64,000 bases of DNA from the NCBI GenBank assembly GCA_030447925.1, contig JAUJNX010000014.1, forward strand, positions 45,220-109,219, given 5' to 3'. Origin of the DNA: Egibacteraceae bacterium. Lineage in GTDB: Bacteria; Actinomycetota; Nitriliruptoria; Euzebyales; Egibacteraceae. The notes under the pieces are model-generated. The model was not told where the DNA came from. It did no database searches and worked only from the letters and a program-made list of their open reading frames with translations. Of the stretch, positions 44,121-54,394 are shown piece by piece. Position numbers and translations under genes: made by a program. Every line of letters begins with the position of its first letter. The first letter of the stretch is position 1.

Positions 44121-44138
44121 GTCCGGGTCTACCCGGAC
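44121..44138 (+). terminator. Hairpin between M23 gene and rpsB
   Basis: GTCCGGGT-CT-ACCCGGAC, a perfect eight-base inverted repeat, 23 bases after the M23 stop and about 150 bases before rpsB. No T-run follows, so termination is uncertain; it may be an rpsB leader stem. TAGAGT at 44,107 could be a -10 element just upstream. Confidence 0.45.
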
Positions 44139-44286
44139 CTCTTGCGCTGCGCCCGATCGGGACACAGCGACACCACAGCACACGCGCGCGGCCTGCGGTC
44201 CCGTCTCGGCGGGGAAGGCCGACTGCCGGTCACTCCGGCCCGCGTGCGCGAGGCCCAACCGCGACGAGAGAAGAGGAAGCACCCGC

Positions 44287-45226
44287 ATGGCGGTCGTCAG
44301 CATGCGCCAGCTGCTCGAGGCCGGTGTCCACTTCGGGCACCAGACCCGGCGCTGGAACCCGAAGATGAAGCGCTTCATCTTCGGCGAGCGCAACGGCATC
44401 TACATCATCGACATCCAGCAGACGATCGGCCTGCTGGAGCAGTCCTACGAGTTCGTCCGCGACAGCGTCGCCAAGGGCGGCACCATCCTGTTCGTCGGCA
44501 CGAAGAAGCAGGCCCAGGAGGCGATCGAGCAGAACGCCGCCCGCGTGGGCATGCCCTACGTGAACTACCGCTGGCTCGGCGGGATGCTCACGAACTTCGA
44601 GACCATCAAGGCGCGTCTCACCCGCCTGCGCGAGCTCGAGGGCATGGAGACCGACGGCACCCTGGAGCTGCTGCCCAAGAAGGAGGTCCTGTCCCTCCAG
44701 CGCGAGCGCGAGAAGCTCGAGCGCAACCTGGGCGGGATCCGCACCATGCAGAAGGTGCCCGACGCCATCTGGGTCGTCGACACCGTCAAGGAGCACATCG
44801 CGGTCAAGGAGGCGAACCGCCTCGGCATCCCGGTCGTCGCCGTGGTCGACACCAACTGCGACCCCGACGTCATCAACTACGTCATCCCCGGCAACGACGA
44901 CGCCATCCGCTCCGGCGCGCTGCTGACCAAGCTGGTCGCCGACGCGGTCGCCGAGGGCTACCAGCGCCGCGCCTCGCGCAGCAACGACGACGTCCAGGCC
45001 GAGCAGGCGATGGCGGCGCGGCCGCGCGGCCGCGGCGGCCGCCCCGGCCCCCGTGCCCGCCGCCGTGGCCGCGCCCGCGGGCGCCCCCGCCCCGGTCCCC
45101 GCGCCCCCGGCCGCCCCGGCCGCCGAGCCGCTGGCGGAGTGGGAGATCGCGCTGCAGCAGGAGGAGGCCGCCCGCCGGGCCGCCGACGCCACCGGCAACG
45201 GCAACGGCGCCGCGCCGGCCGAGTAG
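44287..45226 (+). CDS. rpsB: 30S ribosomal protein S2, C-terminal frameshift
   Basis: S2 binds the 30S head-body hinge. ATG 44287, then [78 protein letters not shown] and [20 protein letters not shown]: complete and conserved through about residue 235. Near 45,010-45,025 (GCGGCGCGGCCGCGCGGCC) one base change moves the alanine/proline-rich tail into another frame; there it ends [20 protein letters not shown] with a TAG at 45,224. Since S2 is essential, a sequencing error or a harmless tail change explains this. tsf follows after 34 bases. Confidence 0.95.
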
Positions 45227-45260
45227 CACCCACCACAACGATCGACCGAGGAGCACGGAA

Positions 45261-45877
45261 GTGGCAGAGATCACCGCCGCCGACGTCAAGCGCCTCCGCG
45301 ACGCCACCGGCGCGGGGTGATGGACTGCAAGCGCGCCCTGACCGACGCCGACGGCGACTTCGACAAGGCCGCGGACCTGGTGCGCGAGCGCACCGGCGCC
45401 AAGATGAGCGGCCGGGTCGGCTCGCGCACCGCGAGCGAGGGCCTGGTCCACGCCTACCTGCACGCCCCCCAGCCCGGCCTGCCGCCGAAGGTCGGCGTCC
45501 TGCTGGAGCTGAACTGCGAGACCGACTTCGTCGCCAAGCGCGACGACTTCCGGGCGCTGGCCAACGACATCGCCCTGCACATCGCCGCGGCGCGGCCGAC
45601 GGTGGTGCGCGAGGAGGACGTCGACCCGGAGACCGTCGCCAAGGAGCGCGACTTCGCGACGAAGCAGGCGCGTGACGAGGGCAAGCCCGAGCACATCGTC
45701 GAGAAGATCGTCGATGGGCGCCTGCGCTCCTTCTTCTCCGAGCAGGCGCTGCTGAGCCAGCCCTTCATCAAGGACGACAAGCGCACCGTCGCCCAGGTGA
45801 TCGCGGAGTTCCAGCGCACGTCGGGCGAGAAGATCGAGGTGGGCCGCTTCGCCCGCTACCGCGTCGGCGAGGAGTGA
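45261..45877 (+). CDS. tsf: Elongation factor Ts, short form, one-base frameshift
   Basis: EF-Ts recycles EF-Tu-GDP. From GTG 45261: [18 protein letters not shown], then an in-frame TGA at 45,318 because one base is missing from GCGGGG(A)TGATGGAC. The next frame continues [59 protein letters not shown] and [20 protein letters not shown]. Corrected length is about 205 residues, shorter than the 270 usual in actinobacteria and closer to the compact Thermus type; part of the second core domain is missing. The frameshift in an essential gene points to sequencing error. Confidence 0.95.
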
Positions 45878-45955
45878 TCGGGGGAGGGGTGGAGGGGCTA
45901 GCATGCCCTTCACCCCTTCCGCGCCCCGCGCGCGGACCCCTGCGCAAGGACTGAC

Positions 45956-46684
45956 GTGACCGACGCGACGTACCGGCGAGTCCTGCTGAAGCTGTCCGGC
46001 GAGGCCTTCGCCGACAGGGACAACAGCATCAGCCCCGTCGTCGTGGCGTCGATCGCCGACCAGCTCGTCGACGTGGCCGGCACCCTTGGCGTCGAGGTCG
46101 GCGTGACCGTGGGCGGCGGCAACATCTTCCGCGGCACGTCCCCGCAGGCGACCGGCATGGACCGGTCCAGCGCGGACAGCATGGGCATGCTCGCCACGGT
46201 CATCAACGCGCTGGCGCTGCAGGACGCCGTGGAGAAGCGGGGCCTGCAGACGCGCGTGCAGTCCGCGGTCGAGATGGCCGAGATCTGCGAGCCGTACATC
46301 CGCCGCCGCGCGATCCGCCACCTGGAGAAGGGCAGGCTGGTGATCTTCGCCGCCGGGCTCGGCGCGCCGTACTTCTCGACCGACACCGCCGCCGCCCAGC
46401 GGGCGCTGGAGATCGGCGCGGAGGCGATCCTCAAGGGCACCAAGGTCGACGGGGTGTACGACAAGGACCCCAAGCAGCACCCCGATGCGGTGCGCTTCGA
46501 GGAGCTGACCTACCGCGACGTCCAGGTGCAGGGGCTCAAGGTCATGGACGAGACCGCGATCTCGCTGTGCAAGGACAACGGGCTGCCGATCCTGGTCTTC
46601 GACCTGCTGGTCGAGGGCAACATCCGCCGGATCGTGACGGGCGAGCCGATCGGGACCCTCGTCCACGCGGGCCACACCAACTAG
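45956..46684 (+). CDS. pyrH: UMP kinase
   Basis: A 242-residue hexameric kinase making UDP from UMP with [21 protein letters not shown] at the start, [59 protein letters not shown] and [14 protein letters not shown] are the family signatures, uninterrupted. GTG 45956 is taken (AAGGAC upstream). Lies between tsf and frr in the standard order, giving balanced expression with translation factors. Confidence 0.96.
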   Translation: MTDATYRRVLLKLSGEAFADRDNSISPVVVASIADQLVDVAGTLGVEVGVTVGGGNIFRGTSPQATGMDRSSADSMGMLATVINALALQDAVEKRGLQTRVQSAVEMAEICEPYIRRRAIRHLEKGRLVIFAAGLGAPYFSTDTAAAQRALEIGAEAILKGTKVDGVYDKDPKQHPDAVRFEELTYRDVQVQGLKVMDETAISLCKDNGLPILVFDLLVEGNIRRIVTGEPIGTLVHAGHTN

Positions 46685-46709
46685 CGCACACGAACAGCCG
46701 GGAGCGACC

Positions 46710-47285
46710 GTGAGCACCGAAGCGCTCGATGAGAACGAGATCCTCGACGACGCCGAGCTGAAGATGGACGCGGCCGTCGACCACGTCCGCGGCGAGTTCG
46801 GCAAGATCCGCACGGGCCGCGCCAACCCGCAGCTCATCACCGACCTGAAGGTCGACTACTACGGGGCGCCCACCCCGCTCCAGCAGCTCGCCGGGGTGTC
46901 GGTCCCCGAGCCGCGCATGCTCGTCGTCTCGCCCTACGACCGGTCCGCGATGCGTGACATCGAGCGGGCGATCTCCACCAGCGACCTCGGCCTCACCCCC
47001 AACAACGACGGCCAGGTCATCCGGGTCGTCTTCCCGGAGCTGACCGAGGAGCGGCGCAAGCAGTTCGTGCGCCTCGCCCGCGAGCGGGCCGAGGAGGGCC
47101 GGGTCGCGATCCGCAACGTCCGACGTTCGGCGCGGACGGCGGTGGGCAAGCTCGCCGACTCGGGGGACATCCCCGACGACGAGGCCCAGCGCGCGGAGGT
47201 GCGCCTGCAGGAGCTCACGGACCGCTACGTGGCCCAGGTCGACCAGGTCCTGGCCAACAAGGAGCGGGAGCTCCTGGAGGTCTGA
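46710..47285 (+). CDS. frr: Ribosome recycling factor
   Basis: A 191-residue tRNA-shaped protein that splits post-termination ribosomes with EF-G. MDAAVDHVRGEFGKIRTGRA, NPQLITDLKVDYYGAPTPLQ, ISTSDLGLTPNNDGQVIRV, FPELTEERRKQFVRLA and RIRNVRR-like VAIRNVRRSARTAV are all present. GTG 46710 with CGGGAG upstream. Frame intact; 25 bases after pyrH. Confidence 0.96.
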   Translation: MSTEALDENEILDDAELKMDAAVDHVRGEFGKIRTGRANPQLITDLKVDYYGAPTPLQQLAGVSVPEPRMLVVSPYDRSAMRDIERAISTSDLGLTPNNDGQVIRVVFPELTEERRKQFVRLARERAEEGRVAIRNVRRSARTAVGKLADSGDIPDDEAQRAEVRLQELTDRYVAQVDQVLANKERELLEV

Positions 47286-47304
47286 GGTGGGCCGGGAGGC
47301 AGGG

Positions 47305-48177
47305 ATGGCGACGGAGGACGCGACCGAACCCCTCAGCACCGCGCCGCTGCCGGCGCCGCCGGGGCCGGGTCGTGCGGGCCGCAACCTCCCGCTGGCGATC
47401 CTGTCGGGGGTCATCCTCACCGCCCTGTTCATCGGCACGCTGTTCCTCAACGACTGGGTCTTCCTGACCTACGTCGCGGCGATCGTCGTGGTCGGGCTGC
47501 TGGAGGTCGACCACGCCTACCGCGTGCGCGGCGTCCGCCCGGTGACGGCGGTCGCCGTGGTCGCGGGGCTGGTCGCCTTCTACGGCGCCTACGCCTTCGG
47601 CGCGGTGGCGCACACCCTCGCCGCCGTCGTGCTGGTGTTCGGGTCACTGGCCTGGACCACGCTGGACGGCGACCGGCGCGGCGTGGTCGAGAACCTCGGC
47701 GCCACCTTCCTCGCGACCCTGTGGGTGCCCTTCGGTGCCAGCTTCATCGGCCTGCTGCTGGCCCGCCCCGACGGGGCCGCCTACGTCCTGGCCGTCATCG
47801 GCCTGACCGCGGCGACCGACATCGGCGCCTACGCGGTCGGCAGCCAGCTGGGCAGCCACAAGATGGCGCCCGGCGTCAGCCCGGGCAAGACCTGGGAGGG
47901 CCTGGCCGGGGCGCTGGTGACGGTGCTGCTGCTCGCCGGGCTGGTCACGTCGCGGACCGTGCCGGACCTCGACGTGGCGGGGTCGCTGCTGCTCGGCGTC
48001 GTGGTGCTCGCCGCCGCCACGCTGGGTGACCTCGCCGAGTCGCTGTTCAAGCGCGACCTCGGCATCAAGGACCTGGGCCACCTGCTCCCCGGCCACGGCG
48101 GCATCATGGACCGGGTGGACGCGATGCTCTTCACCCTCCCGGCGGCGCACCTGCTGCTGCTCGCCCTGGGGATCTGA
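47305..48177 (+). CDS. cdsA: Phosphatidate cytidylyltransferase
   Basis: A 290-residue integral membrane enzyme making CDP-diacylglycerol for phospholipid synthesis. About eight transmembrane helices (for example [40 protein letters not shown] region). The CDS signature near the C-terminus is [20 protein letters not shown] with [12 protein letters not shown] 47305 is preferred because GGGAGG lies six bases upstream; an in-frame GTG at 47287 touches the frr stop. Confidence 0.94.
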   Translation: MATEDATEPLSTAPLPAPPGPGRAGRNLPLAILSGVILTALFIGTLFLNDWVFLTYVAAIVVVGLLEVDHAYRVRGVRPVTAVAVVAGLVAFYGAYAFGAVAHTLAAVVLVFGSLAWTTLDGDRRGVVENLGATFLATLWVPFGASFIGLLLARPDGAAYVLAVIGLTAATDIGAYAVGSQLGSHKMAPGVSPGKTWEGLAGALVTVLLLAGLVTSRTVPDLDVAGSLLLGVVVLAAATLGDLAESLFKRDLGIKDLGHLLPGHGGIMDRVDAMLFTLPAAHLLLLALGI

Positions 48178-48185
48178 ACCGGCCG

Positions 48186-49373
48186 GTGGACCCCTACACC
48201 CTCGACGCGCTCCCCGGGCAGCCCGCCTACCGGACCCGCCAGGTCCAGCGCTGGCTGGCGCGCGGCGTCGACGACCCCGCCGAGATGACCGACCTCCCCG
48301 CCGCGCTGCGCGACGAGCTGGCCGCCACGCTGGACCCGCCCCCGCGGGTCGTGCGCGAGTCCGTCGCCGACGACGGCATGACCCGCAAGGTCCTGCTGTC
48401 CAACCGGGACGGCGAGGCGGTCGAGAGCGTCCTGCTGCTGTACCCGGGCCGCGCGACGGTGTGCATCTCGACCCAGGCGGGGTGCGCCATGGGCTGCCCC
48501 TTCTGCGCCACCGGCCAGGCGGGGTTCCGGCGCCAGCTCGGCCTCGGCGAGATCGTGCGCCAGGTCACCGTGATGCAGCGGCTGCTGGCCGACCGCGCCG
48601 CGACCCTGCCCGCCGACGTCCCCGGCCACGTCACCAACGTCGTGTTCATGGGCATGGGCGAGCCGCTGGCCAACGTGGAGCCGACGGTCGCCGCGGTGCG
48701 CTGGCTGCACGACGTCTTCGGCCTGTCGGCCCGGTCGATCACGGTGTCGACCGTGGGCCTGGTGCCGGGCATCCGCCGCCTCGCGGGCCTGGGCCTGCCG
48801 ATCACCCTGGCGGTCAGCCTGCACGCGCCGGACGACGCGCTGCGCGACGACCTCGTGCCCGTCAACCGCCAGCACCCCCTGGCCGACCTGCTCGCCGCCT
48901 GCGGCGACTACGTCGAGGCCACCGGGCGCCGCCTGACCTTCGAGTACGTCCTGATCGACGGCATCAACGCCTCCCCGGCGCACGCGCGGGCGCTGGCGGA
49001 CCTGGTCACCGGGCGGGGGCCCGCCGCCCGCCTGCCCGGCCCCGTGCCGCACGTCAACCTCATCCCCATGAACCCCACCCCGGCGGTCCCGTGGCAGGCC
49101 CCGCCGCCCGCCGCGCAGCGCGCCTTCACCGAGCTGCTCACCCGCTCCGGGGTGCCGGCGACCCTGCGGCGCAACCGCGGGACCGTCATCGACGCGGCGT
49201 GCGGGCAGCTCTACGCCGACTACGCCCTGGCCAGCGGGCGCACCCTCCCCGCCGCCCGCGGCGCCGGCGACCGCCTCGAGCGCGCCCGCCTCCCACTTGT
49301 GACCACCCCGTCCGCCGCCCCTGCCGCCACCGCCCCGCCCGTCCCGACCGCGCCGACCGGGGCGCCGCGGTGA
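48186..49373 (+). CDS. rlmN: 23S rRNA (adenine-2503-C2)-methyltransferase
   Basis: A 395-residue radical-SAM enzyme methylating A2503 of 23S rRNA (and tRNA A37 in some species). The iron-sulfur motif is [11 protein letters not shown] (CxxxCxxC); [40 protein letters not shown] and HVNLIPMNP follow, and the substrate-binding cysteine region VIDAACGQL is near residue 340. A proline/alanine tail of about 40 residues extends past the usual end. GTG 48186; the stop overlaps dxr by four bases. Confidence 0.95.
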   Translation: MDPYTLDALPGQPAYRTRQVQRWLARGVDDPAEMTDLPAALRDELAATLDPPPRVVRESVADDGMTRKVLLSNRDGEAVESVLLLYPGRATVCISTQAGCAMGCPFCATGQAGFRRQLGLGEIVRQVTVMQRLLADRAATLPADVPGHVTNVVFMGMGEPLANVEPTVAAVRWLHDVFGLSARSITVSTVGLVPGIRRLAGLGLPITLAVSLHAPDDALRDDLVPVNRQHPLADLLAACGDYVEATGRRLTFEYVLIDGINASPAHARALADLVTGRGPAARLPGPVPHVNLIPMNPTPAVPWQAPPPAAQRAFTELLTRSGVPATLRRNRGTVIDAACGQLYADYALASGRTLPAARGAGDRLERARLPLVTTPSAAPAATAPPVPTAPTGAPR

Positions 49374-50605
49374 CCGTGGTCGCGCCGGGAGCCACCGGCG
49401 CGCCCGCCGGTTCCCCGGCCGAGGCCGGGGCCGGGCCGGGCGGGGACCCCACCACCGTCGTCGTGCTCGGCAGCACGGGCTCCATCGGGGTCCAGGCGCT
49501 CGATGTCATCGCCGCCCACCCGGGGCGCTTCCGCGTCGTCGGGCTGGCCGCCGGCACCGGCGACGAGGCCCTGATCGCGCAGGCCCGCGCGCTGCGCGTG
49601 CCCCGGGTCGCGCTGGCAGACGAGCGCGCCGCCGCCCGGTCCCGCCCGCCTCTGGGCCCCGGCACCGAGGTCCTCGCCGGCGCCGACGGCGTCACGGCCC
49701 TGGCGGGCAGCGGCGCCGACGTGGTCCTGAACGGCATCGACGGGTCGCGCGGCCTGCGCCCGACCCTGGCCGCCCTGCAGGCCGGCAGCCGGCTGGCCCT
49801 GGCCAACAAGGAGTCCCTGATCGTCGGCGGGGACCTCGTGCGCGGCGCGGTCACCCGGCCCGACCAGCTCGTGCCGGTCGACAGCGAGCACAGCGCGCTG
49901 GCCCAGTGCCTGCGCGCGGGGCGCGGCGAGGAGGTCGCCCGGCTGGTGGTGACCGCCAGCGGGGGCCCGTTCCGCGGGCGCACCCGCGCGGACCTCGCGC
50001 GCATCACCCCCGCCGACGCGCTGGCCCACCCGACATGGTCGATGGGCCCGGTGATCACGATCAACTCCGCGACGCTGGCGAACAAGGGCCTGGAGGTCAT
50101 CGAGGCCCACCTGCTGTTCGCCATCCCCTACGACCGCATCGACGTGGTCGTGCACCCGCAGTCGATCGTGCACGGCATGGTCGAGTTCCGCGACGGGGCG
50201 ACGGTGGCCAAGCTCAGCCCACCGGACATGCGCCTGCCGATCCAGCTCGCGCTCGGCTGGCCGGACCGCCTCGACCACGCCGTCAAGCGGATGGACTGGA
50301 CCCGCCCCGCGACGCTGCAGTTCGAGCCGGTGGACACCGAGACCTTCCCCATGCTCGACCTCGCGCGCGCGGCCGGACGGGCCGGGGGCACCGCCCCGGC
50401 GGTGTTCAACGCCGCCAACGAGGAGGCGGTCGGCGCCTTCCTCGCGGGCCGCCTGCCGTTCCTCGGCATCGCCGAGGTCGTCGCGGCAGTCTTGGGGTCC
50501 CGCGGGTCGGGGGCGGTGGGGGACCTGGAGACCCTGCTGGCGGCGGAGGACGAGGCCCGGGCCGCGGCTCGGCAGGTGCTGGACGACCGAGGTCGGGAGG
50601 CCTGA
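49370..50605 (+). CDS. dxr: 1-deoxy-D-xylulose 5-phosphate reductoisomerase
   Basis: A 411-residue NADPH enzyme of the MEP isoprenoid pathway. [18 protein letters not shown] gives the nucleotide fold; [40 protein letters not shown] and [20 protein letters not shown] with [10 protein letters not shown] form the metal and substrate site. About 30 extra residues precede the fold. GTG start overlaps rlmN (GTGA). A second MEP enzyme (ispG) lies two genes downstream with the Rip1-type protease between, the conserved actinobacterial order. Confidence 0.96.
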   Translation: MTVVAPGATGAPAGSPAEAGAGPGGDPTTVVVLGSTGSIGVQALDVIAAHPGRFRVVGLAAGTGDEALIAQARALRVPRVALADERAAARSRPPLGPGTEVLAGADGVTALAGSGADVVLNGIDGSRGLRPTLAALQAGSRLALANKESLIVGGDLVRGAVTRPDQLVPVDSEHSALAQCLRAGRGEEVARLVVTASGGPFRGRTRADLARITPADALAHPTWSMGPVITINSATLANKGLEVIEAHLLFAIPYDRIDVVVHPQSIVHGMVEFRDGATVAKLSPPDMRLPIQLALGWPDRLDHAVKRMDWTRPATLQFEPVDTETFPMLDLARAAGRAGGTAPAVFNAANEEAVGAFLAGRLPFLGIAEVVAAVLGSRGSGAVGDLETLLAAEDEARAAARQVLDDRGREA

Positions 50606-51765
50606 TGTACATCGCGCTGTTCGTCGCCGCGATCATCCTGATCGTCATGTTCCACGAGTTCGGCCACTACTCGACCGCCAAGCTGTTCGGGATGAAGGTC
50701 GAGCAGTTCTTCTTCGGCTTCGGCCCGAAGATCTGGTCGTTCAGCCGCGGGGAGACCGAGTACGGCTGGAAGGCCATCCCCGCCGGCGGCTACGTGAAGA
50801 TCAGCGGGATGAACCGGTTCGAGCCGGTCACCGACGACGCGCACGGGCGCCTGTTCCACGAGAAGCCGGGCTGGCAGCGCCTGGTCGTGCTGGTCGCCGG
50901 CTCCGCGACCCACTTCGTGCTGGCCTTCGTCCTGCTGTTCGCGGGTCTCGCGCTGTTCCCGGTGCCGCGGGCGGTCGCCACCAACGTGATCGCCGCCGTC
51001 GAGCCGGACAGCCCGGCAGCGACGGCCGGGCTGCAGGACGGCGACCGCATCGTCGCCGTGGACGGCACCGCCACCCCGGACTTCGACGCGCTGCTCGCGA
51101 TCGTGAGCGACAGCCCCGGCGAGACCCTGGACCTGACGGTGGACCGCGACGGCCGCGAGGTCGTGCTGGACGCGACGCCGGCCGAGGTGAACCCCCAGGG
51201 CGAGCGCGTCGGGTTCCTGGGCATCCGCCCCGTCGGCGACGTCCGCACCACCGACTACGGCGTCGGCGAGGCGCTGGGGCAGACCATCAGCGGCGACTAC
51301 TCGCTGGCCTACCTCACGCGCGCGAACGTCGCGGGGCTGGGCCAGGTCTTCGCCCCGCAGAACCTCGCCGCCTTCTTCTCCTCGGTCGGCTCCGACGAGC
51401 CGCGCGCCCTCGACGACCCCAGCCCCTCCAGCCTCATCGGCGCCGGCCAGATCGTGAACCGCGCCGGGCAGGAGGGCCAGCTGTTCTCGGTCCTGGTGGT
51501 CCTCGCCTCGCTCAACGTGGTCCTGGGGATCGTCAACATGCTGCCCCTGCCGCCGCTGGACGGCGGGCACGTCGCGGTGCTGCTCATCGAGGAGGCCGTG
51601 AACGGCGTCCGGCGCCTGCGCGGGGTGCGCGGGACCCGCTGGCAGATGGACCCGTCGGTGATCACGCCGATCGCGCTGGCGGTCCTCGCGTTCTTCGTCG
51701 TGCTGTCCGGCGCGGCCATCATCAACGACATCACGCGCCCGATCACCGAGAGCCTCCAGCAGTAA
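50605..51765 (+). CDS. rip1: M50 site-2 protease, Rip1/RseP-like
   Basis: A 386-residue intramembrane zinc protease. The active site HEFGHYSTAKLFGM lies in the first helix (IALFVAAIILIVMFHEFGHY). FFFGFGPKIWSF and AIPAGGYVKISGM follow, then one PDZ domain (about residues 125-215, SPAATAGLQDGDRIVAVDGT) and the third zinc ligand in NMLPLPPLDGGHVAVLL. It ends with a membrane helix. In mycobacteria Rip1 cleaves anti-sigma factors. ATG 50605 shares one base with the dxr stop. Confidence 0.94.
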   Translation: MYIALFVAAIILIVMFHEFGHYSTAKLFGMKVEQFFFGFGPKIWSFSRGETEYGWKAIPAGGYVKISGMNRFEPVTDDAHGRLFHEKPGWQRLVVLVAGSATHFVLAFVLLFAGLALFPVPRAVATNVIAAVEPDSPAATAGLQDGDRIVAVDGTATPDFDALLAIVSDSPGETLDLTVDRDGREVVLDATPAEVNPQGERVGFLGIRPVGDVRTTDYGVGEALGQTISGDYSLAYLTRANVAGLGQVFAPQNLAAFFSSVGSDEPRALDDPSPSSLIGAGQIVNRAGQEGQLFSVLVVLASLNVVLGIVNMLPLPPLDGGHVAVLLIEEAVNGVRRLRGVRGTRWQMDPSVITPIALAVLAFFVVLSGAAIINDITRPITESLQQ

Positions 51766-51774
51766 TCTGGGGCC

Positions 51775-52941
51775 ATGCCCACCTCACTGCCCGTGCTCTC
51801 CACCGGCCCCGTCCGGCCGGTCGTGGAACCGCCCCGGCGCCGCGCCTCGCGGCTGATCCGCGTCGGCGGGGTGGAGGTCGGCGGGGGCGCGCCGATCAGC
51901 GTGCAGTCGATGACCACGACGAAGACCCACGACGTCAACGCGACCCTCCAGCAGATCGCGGCGCTGAACGCGACCGGCGTGGACATCGTCCGCGTCGCCT
52001 GCCCCCGGCAGGAGGACGCCGACGCCCTCGCCGCGATCGCGGCGAAGTCCACGGTCCCCGTCGTCGCCGACATCCACTTCCAGTGGAAGTACGCGATGGC
52101 CGCGATCGAGGCGGGTGTCGCCAAGGTGCGCATCAACCCGGGCAACATCCACAAGGCGGGGGACCACTCCAAGGTCAAGGTCATCGGCGACGCGGCGCGG
52201 GAGCGCGGCATCCCGATCCGCATCGGGGTGAACGGCGGGTCGCTGGAGCAGCGGCTGCTGGCCAAGTACGGCGGCGCGACGCCGGAGGCGCTGGTGGAGA
52301 GCGCGCTGGACGAGGCGCGCATCCTGGAGGAGGTCGACTTCCGCGACATCGCCATCTCGGTGAAGCACAGCGACCCCTGGGTGATGATCCAGACCTACCG
52401 CCTGCTGGCGGAGCGCTGCGACTACCCGCTGCACCTCGGCGTGACCGAGGCGGGCCCGCCCAAGACCGGCATCACCAAGTCGGCGGTCGGCATCGGCACC
52501 CTGCTGGCGGAGGGCATCGGCGACACGATCCGCGTGTCGCTGTCGGCCGACCCGGTCGAGGAGGTCAAGGCCGGCATCCAGATCCTGGAGAGCCTGCACC
52601 TGCGCGAGCGCGGCCTCGACGTCGTGTCCTGCCCCTCCTGCGGGCGCGCGGAGGTCGACGTCTACACCCTGGCCGAGAAGGTCCAGACCGCGCTGGAGGG
52701 CATCGACGTGCCGTTGCGCGTCGCGGTCATGGGCTGCGTCGTCAACGGCCCTGGCGAGGCCCGCGAGGCCGACCTGGGCGTCGCGGCGGGCAAGGAGAAG
52801 GGCCAGATCATCCAGCACGGCCAGGTCGTCTACACCGTCGCCGAGGCCGACATCGTGGAGACCCTGGTGCACCTGGCCAACGAGATGGCCGACGAGATCC
52901 GCGCCCAGCGCGGCGAGGGCGCGCCGGTCGTCGTGTCCTGA
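51775..52941 (+). CDS. ispG: 4-hydroxy-3-methylbut-2-enyl diphosphate synthase
   Basis: A 388-residue iron-sulfur enzyme of the MEP pathway. [70 protein letters not shown], cluster cysteines in [13 protein letters not shown] and in [19 protein letters not shown] are all conserved. Frame intact, full length. ATG 51775, nine bases after the protease stop. Confidence 0.96.
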   Translation: MPTSLPVLSTGPVRPVVEPPRRRASRLIRVGGVEVGGGAPISVQSMTTTKTHDVNATLQQIAALNATGVDIVRVACPRQEDADALAAIAAKSTVPVVADIHFQWKYAMAAIEAGVAKVRINPGNIHKAGDHSKVKVIGDAARERGIPIRIGVNGGSLEQRLLAKYGGATPEALVESALDEARILEEVDFRDIAISVKHSDPWVMIQTYRLLAERCDYPLHLGVTEAGPPKTGITKSAVGIGTLLAEGIGDTIRVSLSADPVEEVKAGIQILESLHLRERGLDVVSCPSCGRAEVDVYTLAEKVQTALEGIDVPLRVAVMGCVVNGPGEAREADLGVAAGKEKGQIIQHGQVVYTVAEADIVETLVHLANEMADEIRAQRGEGAPVVVS

Positions 52942-52972
52942 CCCGCACCCGACGCGGGCTAGGTTCTGCCTC

Positions 52973-53746
52973 GTGCAGAGCGAGATCGAGGTGGCGGTGG
53001 CGGCGGCGCGCGCGGCGGGGGCGCTGCTGCGCGAGCACTTCGCGCGCGGCGTCGCGCCCGAGCACAAGGGGCCCGGGGACCTCGTGACCGTCGCGGACCG
53101 CGAGGCCGAGGCGCTGGTCCGCGCCCACCTGCGCGACGCGTTCGGCGACGACCTCGTGGTGGGGGAGGAGGGCCCCCCGCTTGAGGAGGCCGACGTGGCC
53201 GGGCGGCGGCGCTGGTACGTCGACCCGCTCGACGGCACCACCAACTTCGTGAAGGGCCAGCCGCGCTGGGCCGTCGCCGTCGGCTTCTGCGACGCCGGCG
53301 ACCGCATGGCGGCGTCCGCGGTCTGCGTGCCGCTGGCCGGGGAGACCTTCGCCGCCGTCCGCGGGGAGGGCGCGACCCGGGACGGCGCCCCGATCGCGGC
53401 CGCCGACGTGGGCCCGCAGGACGCGCTCGCGCTGTTCGGGCCGCTGACCGGCATCACCGCCGCCGTCGGTGCGATCGCCCCGCGCGTGCTGTCGGTCCGC
53501 GTCACCGGCAGCACCGTCGCGGACCTCGTCGACCTCGCCTGCGGGCGCGGGGACCTCTACCTGGGCACCGGGCAGGGTCGCTGGGACCTGGCGGCGGGGA
53601 CACTGATCGCCGCGGAGGCGGGCGCCGTCGTCACCGACCTCGCGGGCCGCCCCGTCACGGGCCCAGCCGTCGAGGTGTTCGCCGCGGCCCCGCGGGTCCA
53701 CGCCGCGCTGCTGCCCCCCCTGCGCGACGCGACCGGCCGCACGTAG
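52973..53746 (+). CDS. Inositol monophosphatase family protein
   Basis: A 257-residue magnesium-dependent phosphatase of the IMPase/FIG superfamily. Metal site: VVGEEGP, then DPLDGTTNFVKGQPRWAVA, and WDLAAGTLIAAEAGAVVTDL near the C-terminus. It might act on inositol, histidinol or adenosine phosphates; close homologues cannot be told apart by motif. GTG 52973, 31 bases after ispG, so probably in the same transcript. Confidence 0.9.
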   Translation: MQSEIEVAVAAARAAGALLREHFARGVAPEHKGPGDLVTVADREAEALVRAHLRDAFGDDLVVGEEGPPLEEADVAGRRRWYVDPLDGTTNFVKGQPRWAVAVGFCDAGDRMAASAVCVPLAGETFAAVRGEGATRDGAPIAAADVGPQDALALFGPLTGITAAVGAIAPRVLSVRVTGSTVADLVDLACGRGDLYLGTGQGRWDLAAGTLIAAEAGAVVTDLAGRPVTGPAVEVFAAAPRVHAALLPPLRDATGRT

Positions 53747-53799
53747 CCGCCGCGCCTGATCCCGGGCGCGAGCGCGCCCGCCTCGAGAAAGGTCCCCGC

Positions 53800-54222
53800 A
53801 TGGCCCTGTCCGCCGCCGACGCCCGCGCCTTCCTCGCCGACCGCCACCAGGGCGTGCTGGCAACCGTCAAGGCCGACGGCCGGCCCCAGATGTCCAACGT
53901 CGTCTACGCGCTGCTCGACGACGCCGTGCACGTGTCGATCACCGACGACCGCGCCAAGACCCGCAACCTGCGCCGCGACCCGCGGGTGTCGCTGCACGTG
54001 ACCAGCTCGGACTTCTGGACCTACGTGGTCGCGGAGGGCGACGCGCGGCTCAGCCCCGTGGCGGCGGAGCCCGGCGACGCCACGACCGCGGCGCTGCTGC
54101 GGCTGTACGAGGCCGTGCGCCCCGAGGGCCACCCCGACCCCGACGAGTTCGCGCGCGCGATGGTCGCCGAGCGCCGCGTGCACCTGTCGTTCGCCGTCAC
54201 GGGGCTGTATCCCGTGCAGTGA
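53800..54222 (+). CDS. PPOX-class F420-dependent oxidoreductase-like protein
   Basis: A 140-residue split-barrel flavin/F420-binding protein. ARAFLADRHQGVLATVKADG then RPQMSNVVYALLDDAVHVSI and DDRAKTRNLRRDPRVSLHV are the family's strand-loop pattern (K-TxNL-RDPR). TYVVAEGDARLSPVA and a helix follow. Members bind F420 or FMN and reduce diverse substrates; the physiological role is unknown. ATG 53800 with GAGAAAGG upstream. It separates the isoprenoid block from the rimP-nusA block. Confidence 0.88.
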   Translation: MALSAADARAFLADRHQGVLATVKADGRPQMSNVVYALLDDAVHVSITDDRAKTRNLRRDPRVSLHVTSSDFWTYVVAEGDARLSPVAAEPGDATTAALLRLYEAVRPEGHPDPDEFARAMVAERRVHLSFAVTGLYPVQ

Positions 54223-54279
54223 CGGGGGGGCACTGCTACGGTTCTGGGTCGGACACGGTCCGTGAGGACAGGTATCGGG

Positions 54280-54300
54280 AAGTGGGCGGACCGCCCACTT
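54280..54300 (+). terminator. Strong hairpin in the rimP leader
   Basis: AAGTGGGCGG-A-CCGCCCACTT, a perfect ten-base inverted repeat with a single central base (in RNA, about eight pairs and a small loop), 58 bases after the oxidoreductase stop and about 95 bases before rimP. TCTCG follows rather than a T-run. It may end the upstream transcript or act as an attenuator for the nusA operon, which is autoregulated in other bacteria. Confidence 0.6.
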
Positions 54301-54394
54301 CTCGCGTTCCCGGGCCCGTTCCGTCCGTACCACCCGCAAGCCCCGCGCCGTTGGGAGCGGGGCTCATCGGCCAGACGACAAGGAGGGAGTGCCG

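Noticed and set aside
44950..45330. Programmed frameshifting in rpsB and tsf
   Set aside because: No slippery heptamer or downstream structure of a known type, and the same kind of break occurs in many other genes at G/C runs, so error is simpler.
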